Shown piece after piece: positions 8,333 to 16,467 of a DNA stretch of 21,367 bases. The notes below the pieces were generated by a model. The model was not told where the DNA came from and did no database searches. It saw only the letters and a program-made list of their open reading frames with translations. The translations under genes were made by a program, and so were the position numbers. Source of the DNA: Shewanella sp. (lineage in GTDB: Bacteria > Pseudomonadota > Gammaproteobacteria > Enterobacterales > Shewanellaceae); the NCBI GenBank assembly GCA_004195335.1, contig SDWK01001025.1:1-21367 (forward strand). Direction: 5' to 3'. Each line of letters starts with the position of its first letter. Position 1 is the first letter of the stretch.

Positions 8333-9409
8333 GTGAGTTCCCTAACCAAAGATATTCTCGACAATATTTTAACTGCGGCGGTATGTGCCCCCTCGGGAGA
8401 TAACGTTCAGCCAGCACGATTTGAGGTCTCTGCGGGCCTGCGGCAGATTGACCTTTTTAATATGCCAGAGCGGGATCCCTCTTATTTCAACTATTTGCAG
8501 CTAGCGTCCTATGTTGCCCATGGCGCAATCATCGAGAATTTCTTGATTGCAGCTAGGGTGTATGGGTTCGATGTGAATCTTAAGGTTTTCCCCTCTGATG
8601 ATATGACCCATACCGCCCGATTCGAGTTGATGGACGTTGAGCCTGAAGTCAGCCCTTGGTATGAGGCTATTTTTAAGCGTTGTACCAATCGGAGAATGTA
8701 CCGGCGAGGGAGTTTTGACTCAGAACAGAAACAAGCGATGTTGCGAGCCGTGGAAGGGATCAAAGGCGTTACGTTATCACTTATCGATAATCCTGAGCAG
8801 AAAAATGCGCTAGCGCGGCAGCTTGCAGTTAATGATCGGATGGTCTTCGAGCATAAAGAGATCCATAGTTTTTTGTTTAAGCAGATTCGGTGGAATAAGA
8901 AACAGATAGAGGATACCAAAGATGGCATGCCTATAGGCACACTGGGACTCAATCCTATAGAAGAGAAGGTCTTTTTTCCTCTGCTACGTTTTTGGGCCGC
9001 AGTAAAAATATTCAACCTGTTTGGGCTGTCCCGAATTATAGGCTTCAAAGGGTTTCTGGGCTGTCGTTCAGCGATGGCTGTAGGAATGATCAGCACAACT
9101 CTGCCTGGTAAAGAGGGGTTTCTGGCCAGTGGTCGGGCGTTTCAACGAGTCTGGCTGGAAGCAACAAGGCAGGGGATGGCGTTTCAGCCGGTTACGGGTA
9201 TCACCTTTCTGATGCAGCGCCTACAGGATGACGAGTTAGAGGGTTTTAATGCCAAGCAGAAGGGGGTGATTATGCGTGCTGAAGCGTCGATGCGTGATGC
9301 TTTCGATGCAGGTGACAGAGTGATGTCTGTTGGATTTAGGGTGGGTTACCAGCGCGATCAAGCCATAAAGACTGAGCGCCGATTACCAGTCATAACAGAA
9401 AAAAAGTAA
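8333..9409 (+). CDS. Nitroreductase-family flavoprotein paired with the E1-like gene
   Basis: 358 residues, starting at GTG 8333 with AAGGA about 8 nt upstream. The N-terminus has ILTAAVCAPSGDNVQPARFE, the FMN-binding APSxxNxQP signature of nitroreductases. The C-terminal half has GRAFQRVWLEATRQGMAFQP, the second conserved flavin/dimer segment. Residues about 200-250 (EKVFFPLLRFWAAVKIFNLF) are hydrophobic and could touch a membrane or a hydrophobic substrate. Family members use FMN and NAD(P)H, or oxidise heterocycles in peptide natural products. With the adjacent E1-like gene the pair resembles known ThiF-nitroreductase associations, but no precursor peptide is visible nearby, so the product remains unknown. 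The gene ends 133 nt before the convergent prsT stop. Confidence 0.87.
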   Translation: MSSLTKDILDNILTAAVCAPSGDNVQPARFEVSAGLRQIDLFNMPERDPSYFNYLQLASYVAHGAIIENFLIAARVYGFDVNLKVFPSDDMTHTARFELMDVEPEVSPWYEAIFKRCTNRRMYRRGSFDSEQKQAMLRAVEGIKGVTLSLIDNPEQKNALARQLAVNDRMVFEHKEIHSFLFKQIRWNKKQIEDTKDGMPIGTLGLNPIEEKVFFPLLRFWAAVKIFNLFGLSRIIGFKGFLGCRSAMAVGMISTTLPGKEGFLASGRAFQRVWLEATRQGMAFQPVTGITFLMQRLQDDELEGFNAKQKGVIMRAEASMRDAFDAGDRVMSVGFRVGYQRDQAIKTERRLPVITEKK

Positions 9410-9472
9410 ACAGAACACTTTGAGGGCGGGGCGCTCTCGCATCCATGTTTTATATTAGGGAGACTGCGAACA

Positions 9473-9500
9473 AGTCCAAATGCAGAGGCGCTTTGGGACT
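9473..9500. other. Imperfect hairpin between convergent nitroreductase and prsT genes
   Basis: AGTCCAAA (9473-9480) and TTTGGGACT (9492-9500) pair around an 11-nt loop, with one bulged base. There is no U-tract on either side, so it is not a classical intrinsic terminator, though it sits where a bidirectional stop would be useful. Confidence 0.3.
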
Positions 9501-9542
9501 CATTCGTAGGCTCATTAGCTGCTCAAGTGTAATAAGTATGGG

Positions 9543-12314
9543 TCATATTTTAGAGTTGGTTAGCCCCTTAATCATCTGGCTGATAGTGTTTTTTTCCGGA
9601 AAATCACGTCCGTTATTTTGAAGCGTTTGAAGAATGTCTCGCGCCCTGTTTTGATCTCCAGATTGAATGAGGATCAAGGCCTTGTGATATAGATAAGATG
9701 GATTGCGGGGCTGTTTTTCTACTACTTCAGTAATTAGGTTTAATGATCTAGCGGGTTGTATGTCTTTAAGTAGTAAGGCGAGTGTGTCCATGATGTCGAC
9801 GTTAGTTGGTGCTAACGAATAAGCTTTCTCTGCATGAATAAGGGCCTGGTTGAGGTCAGTGTCACGAAGCAGCCAAGCCAGGTTGTTTAAAGCAAGGAGG
9901 TTGCTGGGGTGCAATGATAATAGTTTGTTATAGGTGTCCGCCGCTTGTATATTTTGTTTGGATGTAATTAATCTTGATCCGTACTGTTGCAAGGCTAATT
10001 GGTCTTCAGGATATTCATTTAGCCATTCTTGTAGTAGCAAGAGTGATTTTTTAAAATCGCCATTGGACCAAAGTGCTTCTTCGAGCCAAAGCAGATGTAT
10101 GTTAGTTTCTTCGCCATTAAAAACATTTTTATAGGCTAGAATGGCGGTTGGATAATCACCAGACATATGTGAAATTTGCCCTTCCAGTTTATCCAAGTCT
10201 AGAGGGTTTATTTTTTTATCTTTAAGTAAGCTGAATTGTTTTTTTGCATTTTCAATATCGTGCTTGCGTAGTAGTAACTCAATGTAGTTGGCTCGAGCAG
10301 AAATATGGTTTGGGTTAAGTTTTAAGGCTTCTATGAGACGCGATTCCTGGATTTCCTGTTGCTTAAGTCCAGCGTATGCCTTTGAGGATAAAAATAGGTA
10401 GTGGCTATTGGTTGGATTATTTTTAATTAACTCCTCTGTGTACCTCAGTGCGCGGTTGAATTGTTTATCTGCGAGTAGGCTTTCCGTGAAGAGGATCAGA
10501 GCTTGAGGGTTGTTGCGGTACGGAAGGCGAGCTTTTTCTATTAATAGCGTCGCTTTTTTAGGCGCGCCCGAGTTAAGGTGAAAACGTCCAAGGGCAAGAT
10601 AGGGTTGCCACGACGGATTTTCAAGTTCAATCGCTCTTTCGAGTGTTTTTACCATATCCATTGATAGCCCTTGTAGCGATTGGACTCGGGATAAGTTAAT
10701 AAGTGTTACCAATGAACCTGGATTTCCCTTAAGAGCGTTTAAATAATGATTTTTGGCGCCTTCAAGGTCTCTCGCGCCAAGTGCTAATGCTGCTAGGCCG
10801 CTGTTAGCCGATAGGTCGTTAGGGCTGATCTTAAGAGCGCTTAAGAGGGTTGTTTTGGCCTCATCAAAGTGTCCGCCCGATAGATAGACCGATCCCAGCG
10901 TCACAAGTGCTTGGGCGCTGGTTGGGTGGGCGTCGAGATATTGCTGTGCAGTCTTCAGTGCCTCATCGTAGTTTTTGTTGGACAAATGGTAGAGTGCTAA
11001 TCGGTACGGTGTTTCTTCGAATGATGGATCGGTATTTCTTGATTTTTCAAGCATGCTTAGGCCTGAAGTGATTTTCCCATCTGCGAGCAGTTGGAGTCCT
11101 TGTTGTAAGAGTTCTGATGCAGAGAGATCGTTTGGGGTTTGTGTAAGGAATGCTTGTTGGGTATCAAAATCAGTATCGCGATCCAGCGCTTTTTCCAAAA
11201 GGAGCAATGAAAAAGTATCTTCCGGTGATCTGCTCAAAAGCCCTTGGATAATTTTCTCTGCCTTTGCAAACTCCCCATATTGCAGTTTTATTGCCGCAAG
11301 CATTTTGAGTGCGGCCATGTTTTGAGGTGCAGATGCTAAAATCTTCGAAAGTAAAGTATGAGCTTGCTCATTCTCCTTGAGGACGAAATACGATGTAGCT
11401 GCATAAAACTGGGCGGGAGCATAATTTGGATTGATGCCCAGTGCTGCTGATAGGTTGGTACGTGCGGATTCGTAGTTTTTCTGATGAAAGTCAAGTAGCC
11501 CCTGGGTGTAATTGGCAGCAAATGAGTTACTGGCTCTTTGTTTCAACTGCTTGATTCCGTTTTTTGCGCTGTCAAACTCCCCTAGAGAGATACTGGTTGT
11601 GGTGAAATTGAGCAGGTCGATGACGTTGTCGTGGTGCAGCTCTGAAGCGCGAAGGTAAGCGGTTTGAGCTGTTTTAACGTCCCCCTCCCTCTGTGCGATA
11701 TCGCCTGAAAGGCGCCAAGTAAGGTGATGGAGTGGGTTTGTTTCGAAAGAACGGGCTAGTAGCTCCTTCGCTTCTTGTAACTGTCCTTGTATTAATCGCA
11801 ATGCCCCTATTCCGGATAGGGCATCGGAGTCCTTGTCATTAAGCGCTAGGGAATCGGAGAACATCTGTTCACTGGCCTGTATTTTATCCGTGACCAGATA
11901 GGCCCAGCCTTTAGTTGCCAAAAGAGATGCTTTGGGCACGTCTGCAATTGCGATAGGAGCGGTTAGTTTTAAGACTTTTTCGGGTTGTCTATTTTCAAAG
12001 AGGGCTTTAGCTAATAAAGGTTGAACATCCGTAAGCGGGTAGCCATATTGGCCTGCCAGGGTTAGTTCTTTGGCGGCGGCGGCGCTATCTCCTGTTGCGA
12101 AATAGGCGGTCCCCATTAGCCATCTGACTTCTGGGTTCTTTGGTGTAGATAAAGCGGCGTTTTTTAAGTAAACCAGAGCTGTGGAGAAGTCCTTCTGAGC
12201 GATAGATGTCTTGGCTTGGTCAATATGCTGGGTCGGGGAAAACTGTCCGCTGCTATCGCAACCCGCTGATAGGACAAGAAGTACCGCTATACAAAGCATA
12301 TTTATTTTTCGCAT
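9543..12314 (-). CDS. prsT: PEP-CTERM/XrtA-system TPR-repeat lipoprotein PrsT
   Basis: 923 residues, the expected size for PrsT (TIGR02917-like). A lipoprotein signal MRKINMLCIAVLLVLSAGC ends in lipobox LSAGC with lipidated Cys19. The rest is nearly all tetratricopeptide repeats, recognisable by spaced A/G-x-Y motifs such as NPEVRWLMGTAYFATGDSAA, NYAPAQFYAATSYFVLKENE and HPSNLLALNNLAWLLRDTDL. TPR solenoids bind proteins, so it is likely a scaffold for EPS export or PEP-CTERM sorting. The residue after Cys19 is Asp20, which in enterobacteria keeps lipoproteins in the inner membrane. This would place PrsT on the periplasmic face of the inner membrane, if the rule holds here. AAGGA precedes the ATG. 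It lies downstream of the PEP-CTERM gene on the same strand, but a strong terminator intervenes, so it probably has its own promoter. Confidence 0.95.
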   Translation of the reverse strand: MRKINMLCIAVLLVLSAGCDSSGQFSPTQHIDQAKTSIAQKDFSTALVYLKNAALSTPKNPEVRWLMGTAYFATGDSAAAAKELTLAGQYGYPLTDVQPLLAKALFENRQPEKVLKLTAPIAIADVPKASLLATKGWAYLVTDKIQASEQMFSDSLALNDKDSDALSGIGALRLIQGQLQEAKELLARSFETNPLHHLTWRLSGDIAQREGDVKTAQTAYLRASELHHDNVIDLLNFTTTSISLGEFDSAKNGIKQLKQRASNSFAANYTQGLLDFHQKNYESARTNLSAALGINPNYAPAQFYAATSYFVLKENEQAHTLLSKILASAPQNMAALKMLAAIKLQYGEFAKAEKIIQGLLSRSPEDTFSLLLLEKALDRDTDFDTQQAFLTQTPNDLSASELLQQGLQLLADGKITSGLSMLEKSRNTDPSFEETPYRLALYHLSNKNYDEALKTAQQYLDAHPTSAQALVTLGSVYLSGGHFDEAKTTLLSALKISPNDLSANSGLAALALGARDLEGAKNHYLNALKGNPGSLVTLINLSRVQSLQGLSMDMVKTLERAIELENPSWQPYLALGRFHLNSGAPKKATLLIEKARLPYRNNPQALILFTESLLADKQFNRALRYTEELIKNNPTNSHYLFLSSKAYAGLKQQEIQESRLIEALKLNPNHISARANYIELLLRKHDIENAKKQFSLLKDKKINPLDLDKLEGQISHMSGDYPTAILAYKNVFNGEETNIHLLWLEEALWSNGDFKKSLLLLQEWLNEYPEDQLALQQYGSRLITSKQNIQAADTYNKLLSLHPSNLLALNNLAWLLRDTDLNQALIHAEKAYSLAPTNVDIMDTLALLLKDIQPARSLNLITEVVEKQPRNPSYLYHKALILIQSGDQNRARDILQTLQNNGRDFPEKNTISQMIKGLTNSKI

Positions 12315-12369
12315 CTATCTTATCCTTAGAATTGACTTGCCTGCGGGGGTAGAGCGCTCAGGTTGTGAC

Positions 12370-12398
12370 GTATTAACGATAGTTTACAATCTGATCAA
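12370..12398 (-). promoter_or_regulatory. Possible sigma-70-type promoter for prsT
   Basis: On the minus strand TTGATC and TAATAC are separated by 17 nt, about 55 nt upstream of the prsT ATG. The -35 box matches 4 of 6 and the -10 box only 3 of 6 consensus bases, so this is a spacing-supported but weak call. No sigma-54 GG-N10-GC site was found in this gap. Confidence 0.28.
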
Positions 12399-12476
12399 GA
12401 GGCTTTAAAGGGGCGTAAGAATATTTCAATAGATAGAGTTGGGGCGTTTGTTGAAAAGTAGATTGTTGATTTTACG

Positions 12477-12503
12477 AAAAAAAGCTCCAGCAAAGCTGGA
12501 GCT
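12477..12503 (-). terminator. Rho-independent terminator of the PEP-CTERM gene
   Basis: Minus-strand AGCTCCAGC, loop TTT, GCTGGAGCT: a perfect 9-bp stem (12483-12503) followed by a run of seven T's (12483-12477 read on the minus strand). It starts about 40 nt after the stop codon of the PEP-CTERM gene and ahead of prsT, so it separates those two transcription units. Confidence 0.93.
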
Positions 12504-12543
12504 TAGGGTTTTTCCAGTTGACTTGGTATTCGCTGAGCAAGCC

Positions 12544-13530
12544 TTAGGCTTTTTTATATTTACGCGAAGCGGCAAAGCCAAGAAGAGCGAGGCCCATTAG
12601 TGCAATAGATCCTGGCTCCGGTACTCTTCTTGCGTCAGCCTTGGTGTTGATAGAGCCTGTTAGAGTGTAGATGGTATTAGCGGTTAGGGCGTTGGTGGTT
12701 GCTGACATAAACCCGCTATCGGCGACGCCTAAGCCCGCTCCGATAAATGCTAGTTGATCAAAGGGGAGTCCTATGGCGTTTCGGCTAACTAAGTTGCTGT
12801 TGAGGTTGACGACATCGCTAATTTCGGTACCACCGGTGATATTGCCATTTGTGGTTCCATCCGGCTCCCAGTTAAAGATCGTGCTGGTGTCGGATAGGGT
12901 AAAGTTAAAGCTGTATTCGGCAGATGCAAATCCGGGAGCTTTTTCTCCAGCTTCCACAAGTACTTCCAAGTAGGATCTGACGTCAAATTCAAATGTAATA
13001 CCTTGTGACAAATCTTCACCCAGTATGAACGAGGCTGTGATCGTAAGGCCGTTATTTGACGTCGATGAAGCCTTGCTCTCTCCGGTTTTTATGGCCACAT
13101 AGGAGCCGCTTCCCACATTTGCTGCTGGAGCAAGCCCAAGTCCTGTCGCTGGAGCACCTTCTTCGTATTGATCAGCTGCTGCGTAGTTACCCGCGGCCGG
13201 TCCGCTCACAACCGGGAACGCATTGTCCACAGGAAGCGGGGTGCAGCCCGTTCCAACACAGATTGGAGCAAAATCGATACCACCGGCAGCAGCGTCACTG
13301 TTAGATATTGATGCTCCGTCGAAATCCACTTTTTGGTCTGCGGAGCTGGTAAAAGCTACGGCTCCGCCAAAGAAGTCGCCCGCATCCAATTGAACAGTGG
13401 TAGCGGTATTTATGAGTTTAAAGTTGGTCATGTCAATGAACGCGGTCGAAGAAACACCGGCATTGGCCTGCCCAGCTGCCATCGCCCCAAGCGCTGCGCT
13501 AGCTAGTGCAATTTTGATTTTGTTGTTCAT
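12544..13530 (-). CDS. PEP-CTERM sorting domain-containing secreted protein
   Basis: 328 residues with the three-part exosortase substrate tail: PEP motif VPEPGS (303-308), a short hydrophobic helix (about 309-321, IALMGLALLGFAA) and a basic end (RKYKKA). The N-terminus is a Sec signal peptide, with cleavage likely after QANA (residue 24). The mature part is acidic, rich in Ala, Gly, Ser, Thr and Asn, mostly beta-like, and has only two cysteines in PICVGTGC (91 and 96), which could form a disulfide. XrtA is expected to cleave at the PEP motif and attach or release the protein at the envelope or EPS matrix. GGAGAAGGATA gives a strong RBS. It has its own sigma-54-type promoter candidate and terminator, consistent with a regulated, highly expressed single-gene unit. 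The biochemical role of the ectodomain is not recognised. Confidence 0.94.
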   Translation of the reverse strand: MNNKIKIALASAALGAMAAGQANAGVSSTAFIDMTNFKLINTATTVQLDAGDFFGGAVAFTSSADQKVDFDGASISNSDAAAGGIDFAPICVGTGCTPLPVDNAFPVVSGPAAGNYAAADQYEEGAPATGLGLAPAANVGSGSYVAIKTGESKASSTSNNGLTITASFILGEDLSQGITFEFDVRSYLEVLVEAGEKAPGFASAEYSFNFTLSDTSTIFNWEPDGTTNGNITGGTEISDVVNLNSNLVSRNAIGLPFDQLAFIGAGLGVADSGFMSATTNALTANTIYTLTGSINTKADARRVPEPGSIALMGLALLGFAASRKYKKA

Positions 13531-13600
13531 TATCCTTCTCCATTATAAAGAAATTGCCTGCCATTGGTTGTGATGACGGACCTTTTTACTCCTTAAAATC

Positions 13601-13620
13601 TTATGCAGCCTGTGTGCCAA
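13601..13620 (-). promoter_or_regulatory. Sigma-54 (RpoN) -24/-12 promoter of the PEP-CTERM gene
   Basis: Minus-strand TTGGCACACAGGCTGCATAA matches the consensus TGGCAC-N5-TTGC with one mismatch in the -12 block (CTGC); GG and GC are spaced exactly 10 nt apart. Transcription would start near 13593, leaving a leader of about 63 nt to ATG 13530. PrsR, encoded at the right end of the window, belongs to the sigma-54 activator family that controls PEP-CTERM genes in other bacteria, so promoter type and regulator agree. The activator binding site upstream was not identified. Confidence 0.72.
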
Positions 13621-13996
13621 TATGTTTATCTATAGTTAAAACAATCTGTTATATATTTTTTAGGTGCTGTCGATGGTGCTTATCGGATCGGTTGTAAAAT
13701 TTTCTGACGCTGCTATTAGGCGTCAATTATTTTTGGTCGGTCATGGCTGTGTTCTGATTGGTTCTTGGTCCGGCGCTGGGCTAAAGAAGCTGCAGAGGTT
13801 GTCGGAGGTTTTTAATGAAATAGATCGATTTCAACCAATCAGTTATGACCATCAGCTCGCTCAGCCTCTGTCAGTGGCGCTTGCTTCTGGAGTGATTGCA
13901 GCATTGTGACGCAAAGCCTGCAGTCTTCGAGCATCTGGATCGGTCACATCTGTCCGATCTTAGATGCCCTAAGTGCAGCTCTGATTAACTCCATCG
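13621..13996. other. Gene-poor region upstream of the PEP-CTERM gene
   Basis: No supported gene. It should contain the PrsR-type upstream activating site for the sigma-54 promoter. A plus-strand open frame (13664-13909, 81 codons) has no good RBS or recognisable domain and is not called. A hairpin at 13931-13967 is listed separately. Confidence 0.5.
13931..13967. repeat. Inverted repeat/hairpin next to the first MITE-like element
   Basis: GCATCTGGATCGG (13931-13943) pairs with CCGATCTTAGATGC (13954-13967) as a 5-bp plus 6-bp stem with a small internal loop, around a 10-nt loop. No T-run follows, so it is unlikely to be an intrinsic terminator. It may be an operator, or a remnant of mobile DNA since it lies 30 nt from the MITE-like copy. 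Confidence 0.4.
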
Positions 13997-14162
13997 CTAG
14001 GAGTCTGTCGGACTTAACACTAATCTGCTGCGGAAAGTCGAATTTGGTCATATTTCCCGATCTCTATCGTTAAATAGCTCGCTATTCGCCTCGATAGATC
14101 GAAAAATTTGCCTCAAATCGTTTTCCCCTCACTACGATCGGCTAAGTCCGACAGGCTCCTAG
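13997..14162. mobile_element. MITE-like element, copy 1 (166 bp, intact 20-bp terminal inverted repeats)
   Basis: The ends are CTAGGAGTCTGTCGGACTTA (13997-14016) and its inverted partner (14143-14162), differing at one of 20 positions. The outermost CTAG at each end could be a 4-bp target duplication or part of the repeat; being palindromic, it cannot be decided. There is no coding capacity. Inside, GATCTCTATCG (14059-14069) pairs with CGATAGATC (14092-14100), and AATAGC/GCTATT (14073-14078/14081-14086) forms an apical hairpin, so the whole element can fold into a long stem. A diverged second copy in the same orientation lies at 16468-16632. The parent transposase is not in the window. Confidence 0.8.
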
Positions 14163-14878
14163 GCGCTTTCAAAGAGTTGCCGCCTTATCGCTGCCAAGCT
14201 TATCGCAATAGCTTTACGGTCTTGGCTTGTGTGCTGCCGGTTCGACTACGGAAACGCGAGCTTTGGGTGGAATGTACAGTCTCCATGCTTAGCTGCGTAG
14301 TCGCGGCGCGGTGATAGCTCCATCTACCCACCTCTTTTTCGCTGGTGTCCTCGCTTCATTCCGCTGGCGTAGTGCCTTTTAAAGTGCCTGCACTTGCTGG
14401 CTCCATAGGCGCTGATCAAGCAATGTTCCGCGAATCATTCAAAGGTCGGCACAAAATTGCTGTGCGGCCTGTTTGCACGCGTGGTAGTGATAAAAAAGGT
14501 GTCAAATGGGGGGCTGAAGGCTCGTGACGCGAGGCGTCAATCCTCTGCATGGAGAGGTTAACGGCTGCCATCAACGACTCAACGGCTGTGTCCGGTGTTT
14601 TTCGCAGTGTCGCCCTCCTTGGTATCTATCACCCTGTCTGGCTTGGCTGGTTGCGATGGTACGATCAGGATCTATCAAAAACAAACCAACAAGTTGATAT
14701 TGTGGGTGTATATAATATTTTTTATTTTTGGCAGAAAGTTTTCTCGCATTTAGTGCGAGCATGGTCGGCGGCCATCCTGGTTGTTGCTGAGCATGCCTGC
14801 TCGTGCTTGCTGTACTGTAGCGGTATTCCGCAGTTATGGTTATATTGTGGGCTGCTTTACTAAAGGATGGAGATAGAT
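14163..14878. other. Gene-poor stretch between MITE-like copy 1 and the methyltransferase
   Basis: No supported gene. It holds small perfect inverted repeats: TGACGC/GCGTCA (14525-14539), CCTCT/AGAGG (14542-14557) and CTCGCA/TGCGAG (14743-14759). The open frames here (14345-14527, 14549-14863) show no RBS or family motifs. A perfect TATAAT at 14711-14716, about 160 nt ahead of the methyltransferase, lacks a -35 box at proper spacing. Confidence 0.45.
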
Positions 14879-15754
14879 ATGCCTAGCGTTGCTGTTATGC
14901 GTACCCTTGTGAGGGAATTAATGACGAGTGAGCGTGCACCTCGTGTTACTGAGCCAGATCTTGTTATGAGCGATCCCGAGCAAGTTGAGGCTTATACACG
15001 TGCAGGTCGCGTTGATGGTGTGATGGCGCCTGTTTATCTTTTCCATGCCTATCAGATATGTGATGTTGTAAAGGCGGGTGACACGGTTGTGGACTTGGCT
15101 TGTGGGCCCGCAACCCAGCTGGCTCTTGTGGCTTCTTTGATGCCGGATGTTAATTTTATCGGTGTTGACCTTTCTCGTGAAATGCTCAAACGTGCTCACG
15201 AGTATATTGCTGAGCTTGGTTTGACAAATGTAGAGTTCCGCTACGGTAGTATTACTCAGTTGGATAGCTTTGAGGACTTGAGCATTGATGTCGTTATGTC
15301 GACGATGGCTCTCCATCATCTGCCTGACAGTTCATCTTTGTGCGAGGTTTTTTCCGAGGTGAAAAGGATTATCAAGCCAGATGCTGGATTGTACTTGGTC
15401 GATTTTGGACATTTGAAATCGATGAAATCCATTGAGTCTTTTGGTTATCAGTATGCCGATCGGCAGCCTAAATTGTTTACGGAAGATTATCTTAACTCTT
15501 TGCATGCTGCATTTTCGGTAAATGATTTTAGACAGGCGGTATCGTGTCTAGAGGGTAGGGGGGCTTTGTATACAACCTTCGTGGCCCCTTATATGATCGC
15601 ATTTAAGAGTCAGGCGCGTGGGGGTGTGGAAAACAAGGTTCAAGCCAGTCTTTCATCCTTAAAGAGTAATCTACCAAGCTATCATAAAGTTGATTTCAAA
15701 GATTTATGCACGTTTTTTTCTTTGGGTGGGCTTAAGTCAAAATATATAAAGTGA
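14879..15754 (+). CDS. Class I SAM-dependent methyltransferase
   Basis: 291 residues from ATG 14879, preferred over ATG 14867 because GGAG lies 6 nt upstream of it while the upstream ATG has no RBS. The SAM-binding fold shows motif I VVDLACGPATQLAL, motif II IGVDLSREMLKRA, and the post-motif segment VVMSTMALHHLPDS followed by VKRIIKPDAGLYLVDFGH. These are features of small-molecule methyltransferases (UbiE/methyltransferase-11/25-like). An N-terminal helical extension of about 60 residues and a C-terminal region of about 100 residues probably form the substrate lid. The substrate is unknown; methyl capping of a glycan is one possibility in this locus. It stands alone in gene-poor DNA between two MITE-like copies, and its codons look more AT-ending than those of the glycosyltransferase operon, so acquisition by transfer is possible. 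Confidence 0.87.
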   Translation: MPSVAVMRTLVRELMTSERAPRVTEPDLVMSDPEQVEAYTRAGRVDGVMAPVYLFHAYQICDVVKAGDTVVDLACGPATQLALVASLMPDVNFIGVDLSREMLKRAHEYIAELGLTNVEFRYGSITQLDSFEDLSIDVVMSTMALHHLPDSSSLCEVFSEVKRIIKPDAGLYLVDFGHLKSMKSIESFGYQYADRQPKLFTEDYLNSLHAAFSVNDFRQAVSCLEGRGALYTTFVAPYMIAFKSQARGGVENKVQASLSSLKSNLPSYHKVDFKDLCTFFSLGGLKSKYIK

Positions 15755-16467
15755 GCTTGTTTTAGGGGTGGAGTGTCTCTAAGTTGCACCTCGATCATGC
15801 GCTTTCGCTGCTAGATGGCGCGCCTAGGCTTGGTATGTAAGAACTTCATGGAGCGGGGCTGGCTTCTTGGTCGAAAGGGGCGTGGTGATAAGTGTCACGG
15901 TTGTTGAGGTGCCGGGTTTGACCAAGAATAAATCGGCTCAACGCTACCCGGGGGTCGTTAAATCCAGAAAGGCAGTCGATGGTGCTTCGAAATCAAGGCT
16001 TATATCGGTGCTGACGCGTGCTGTTACAGTCGTTAGAGCCAGTAAGCATAATCCCGTTAGGCTAGAGCATACGCTGTACGCTAATGATAGATTCGCCTTC
16101 GGCGGTACCGGAGAGACCGAGGGGCAGAAAAACGCAAGGTGCTGAGGTTGGCGCTGGCTTATTACAAGGTGCCCAGAGAAAGTTAAAATAATGGAAGCAA
16201 CGCCCGAGAGTAAATCAAGTTGTGAGCAATATCGAATGTTTGAGCGCCTGCATGCGAGCAGCGGTTGAGTATCCGTTCAGTGTCATTTAAAGCCAGTTTG
16301 GGCTCGCCATGGCACTACACGGTGCCTGGCTAGAAAAGATAACAGCCTGCTGATATGTGTTAACTTGCAAGAAATTGTTTCAGAATGGTTTTTTATGGAC
16401 AAATCCTTGGCTAAGACATCAGGATTCATGTGTTAACGCTTTTTCTCAGCAAGTTGATACATGGCGT
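15755..16467. other. Gene-poor stretch after the methyltransferase
   Basis: About 710 nt with no supported gene. One plus-strand frame (15867-16145) would begin at TTG, is rich in Lys/Arg/Val, and shows no RBS or family motif. There is no clear terminator behind the methyltransferase. Probably degraded accessory DNA. Confidence 0.45.

Noticed and set aside
9473..9500. Hairpin between nitroreductase and prsT as an intrinsic terminator
   Set aside because: There is no U-tract on either strand and the stem has a bulge; kept only as a low-confidence hairpin.
13664..13909. 81-codon plus-strand open frame upstream of the PEP-CTERM gene
   Set aside because: It has no good RBS, no recognised motif, and overlaps the expected regulatory region of the divergent PEP-CTERM gene.
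14345..14863. Open frames 14345-14527 and 14549-14863 between MITE-like copy 1 and the methyltransferase
   Set aside because: No RBS or motif is visible, and the stretch is full of small inverted repeats; not supported as genes.
15867..16145. 92-codon plus-strand open frame after the methyltransferase
   Set aside because: It starts at TTG without an RBS, has biased Lys/Arg/Val composition and no family resemblance; probably chance or decayed DNA.
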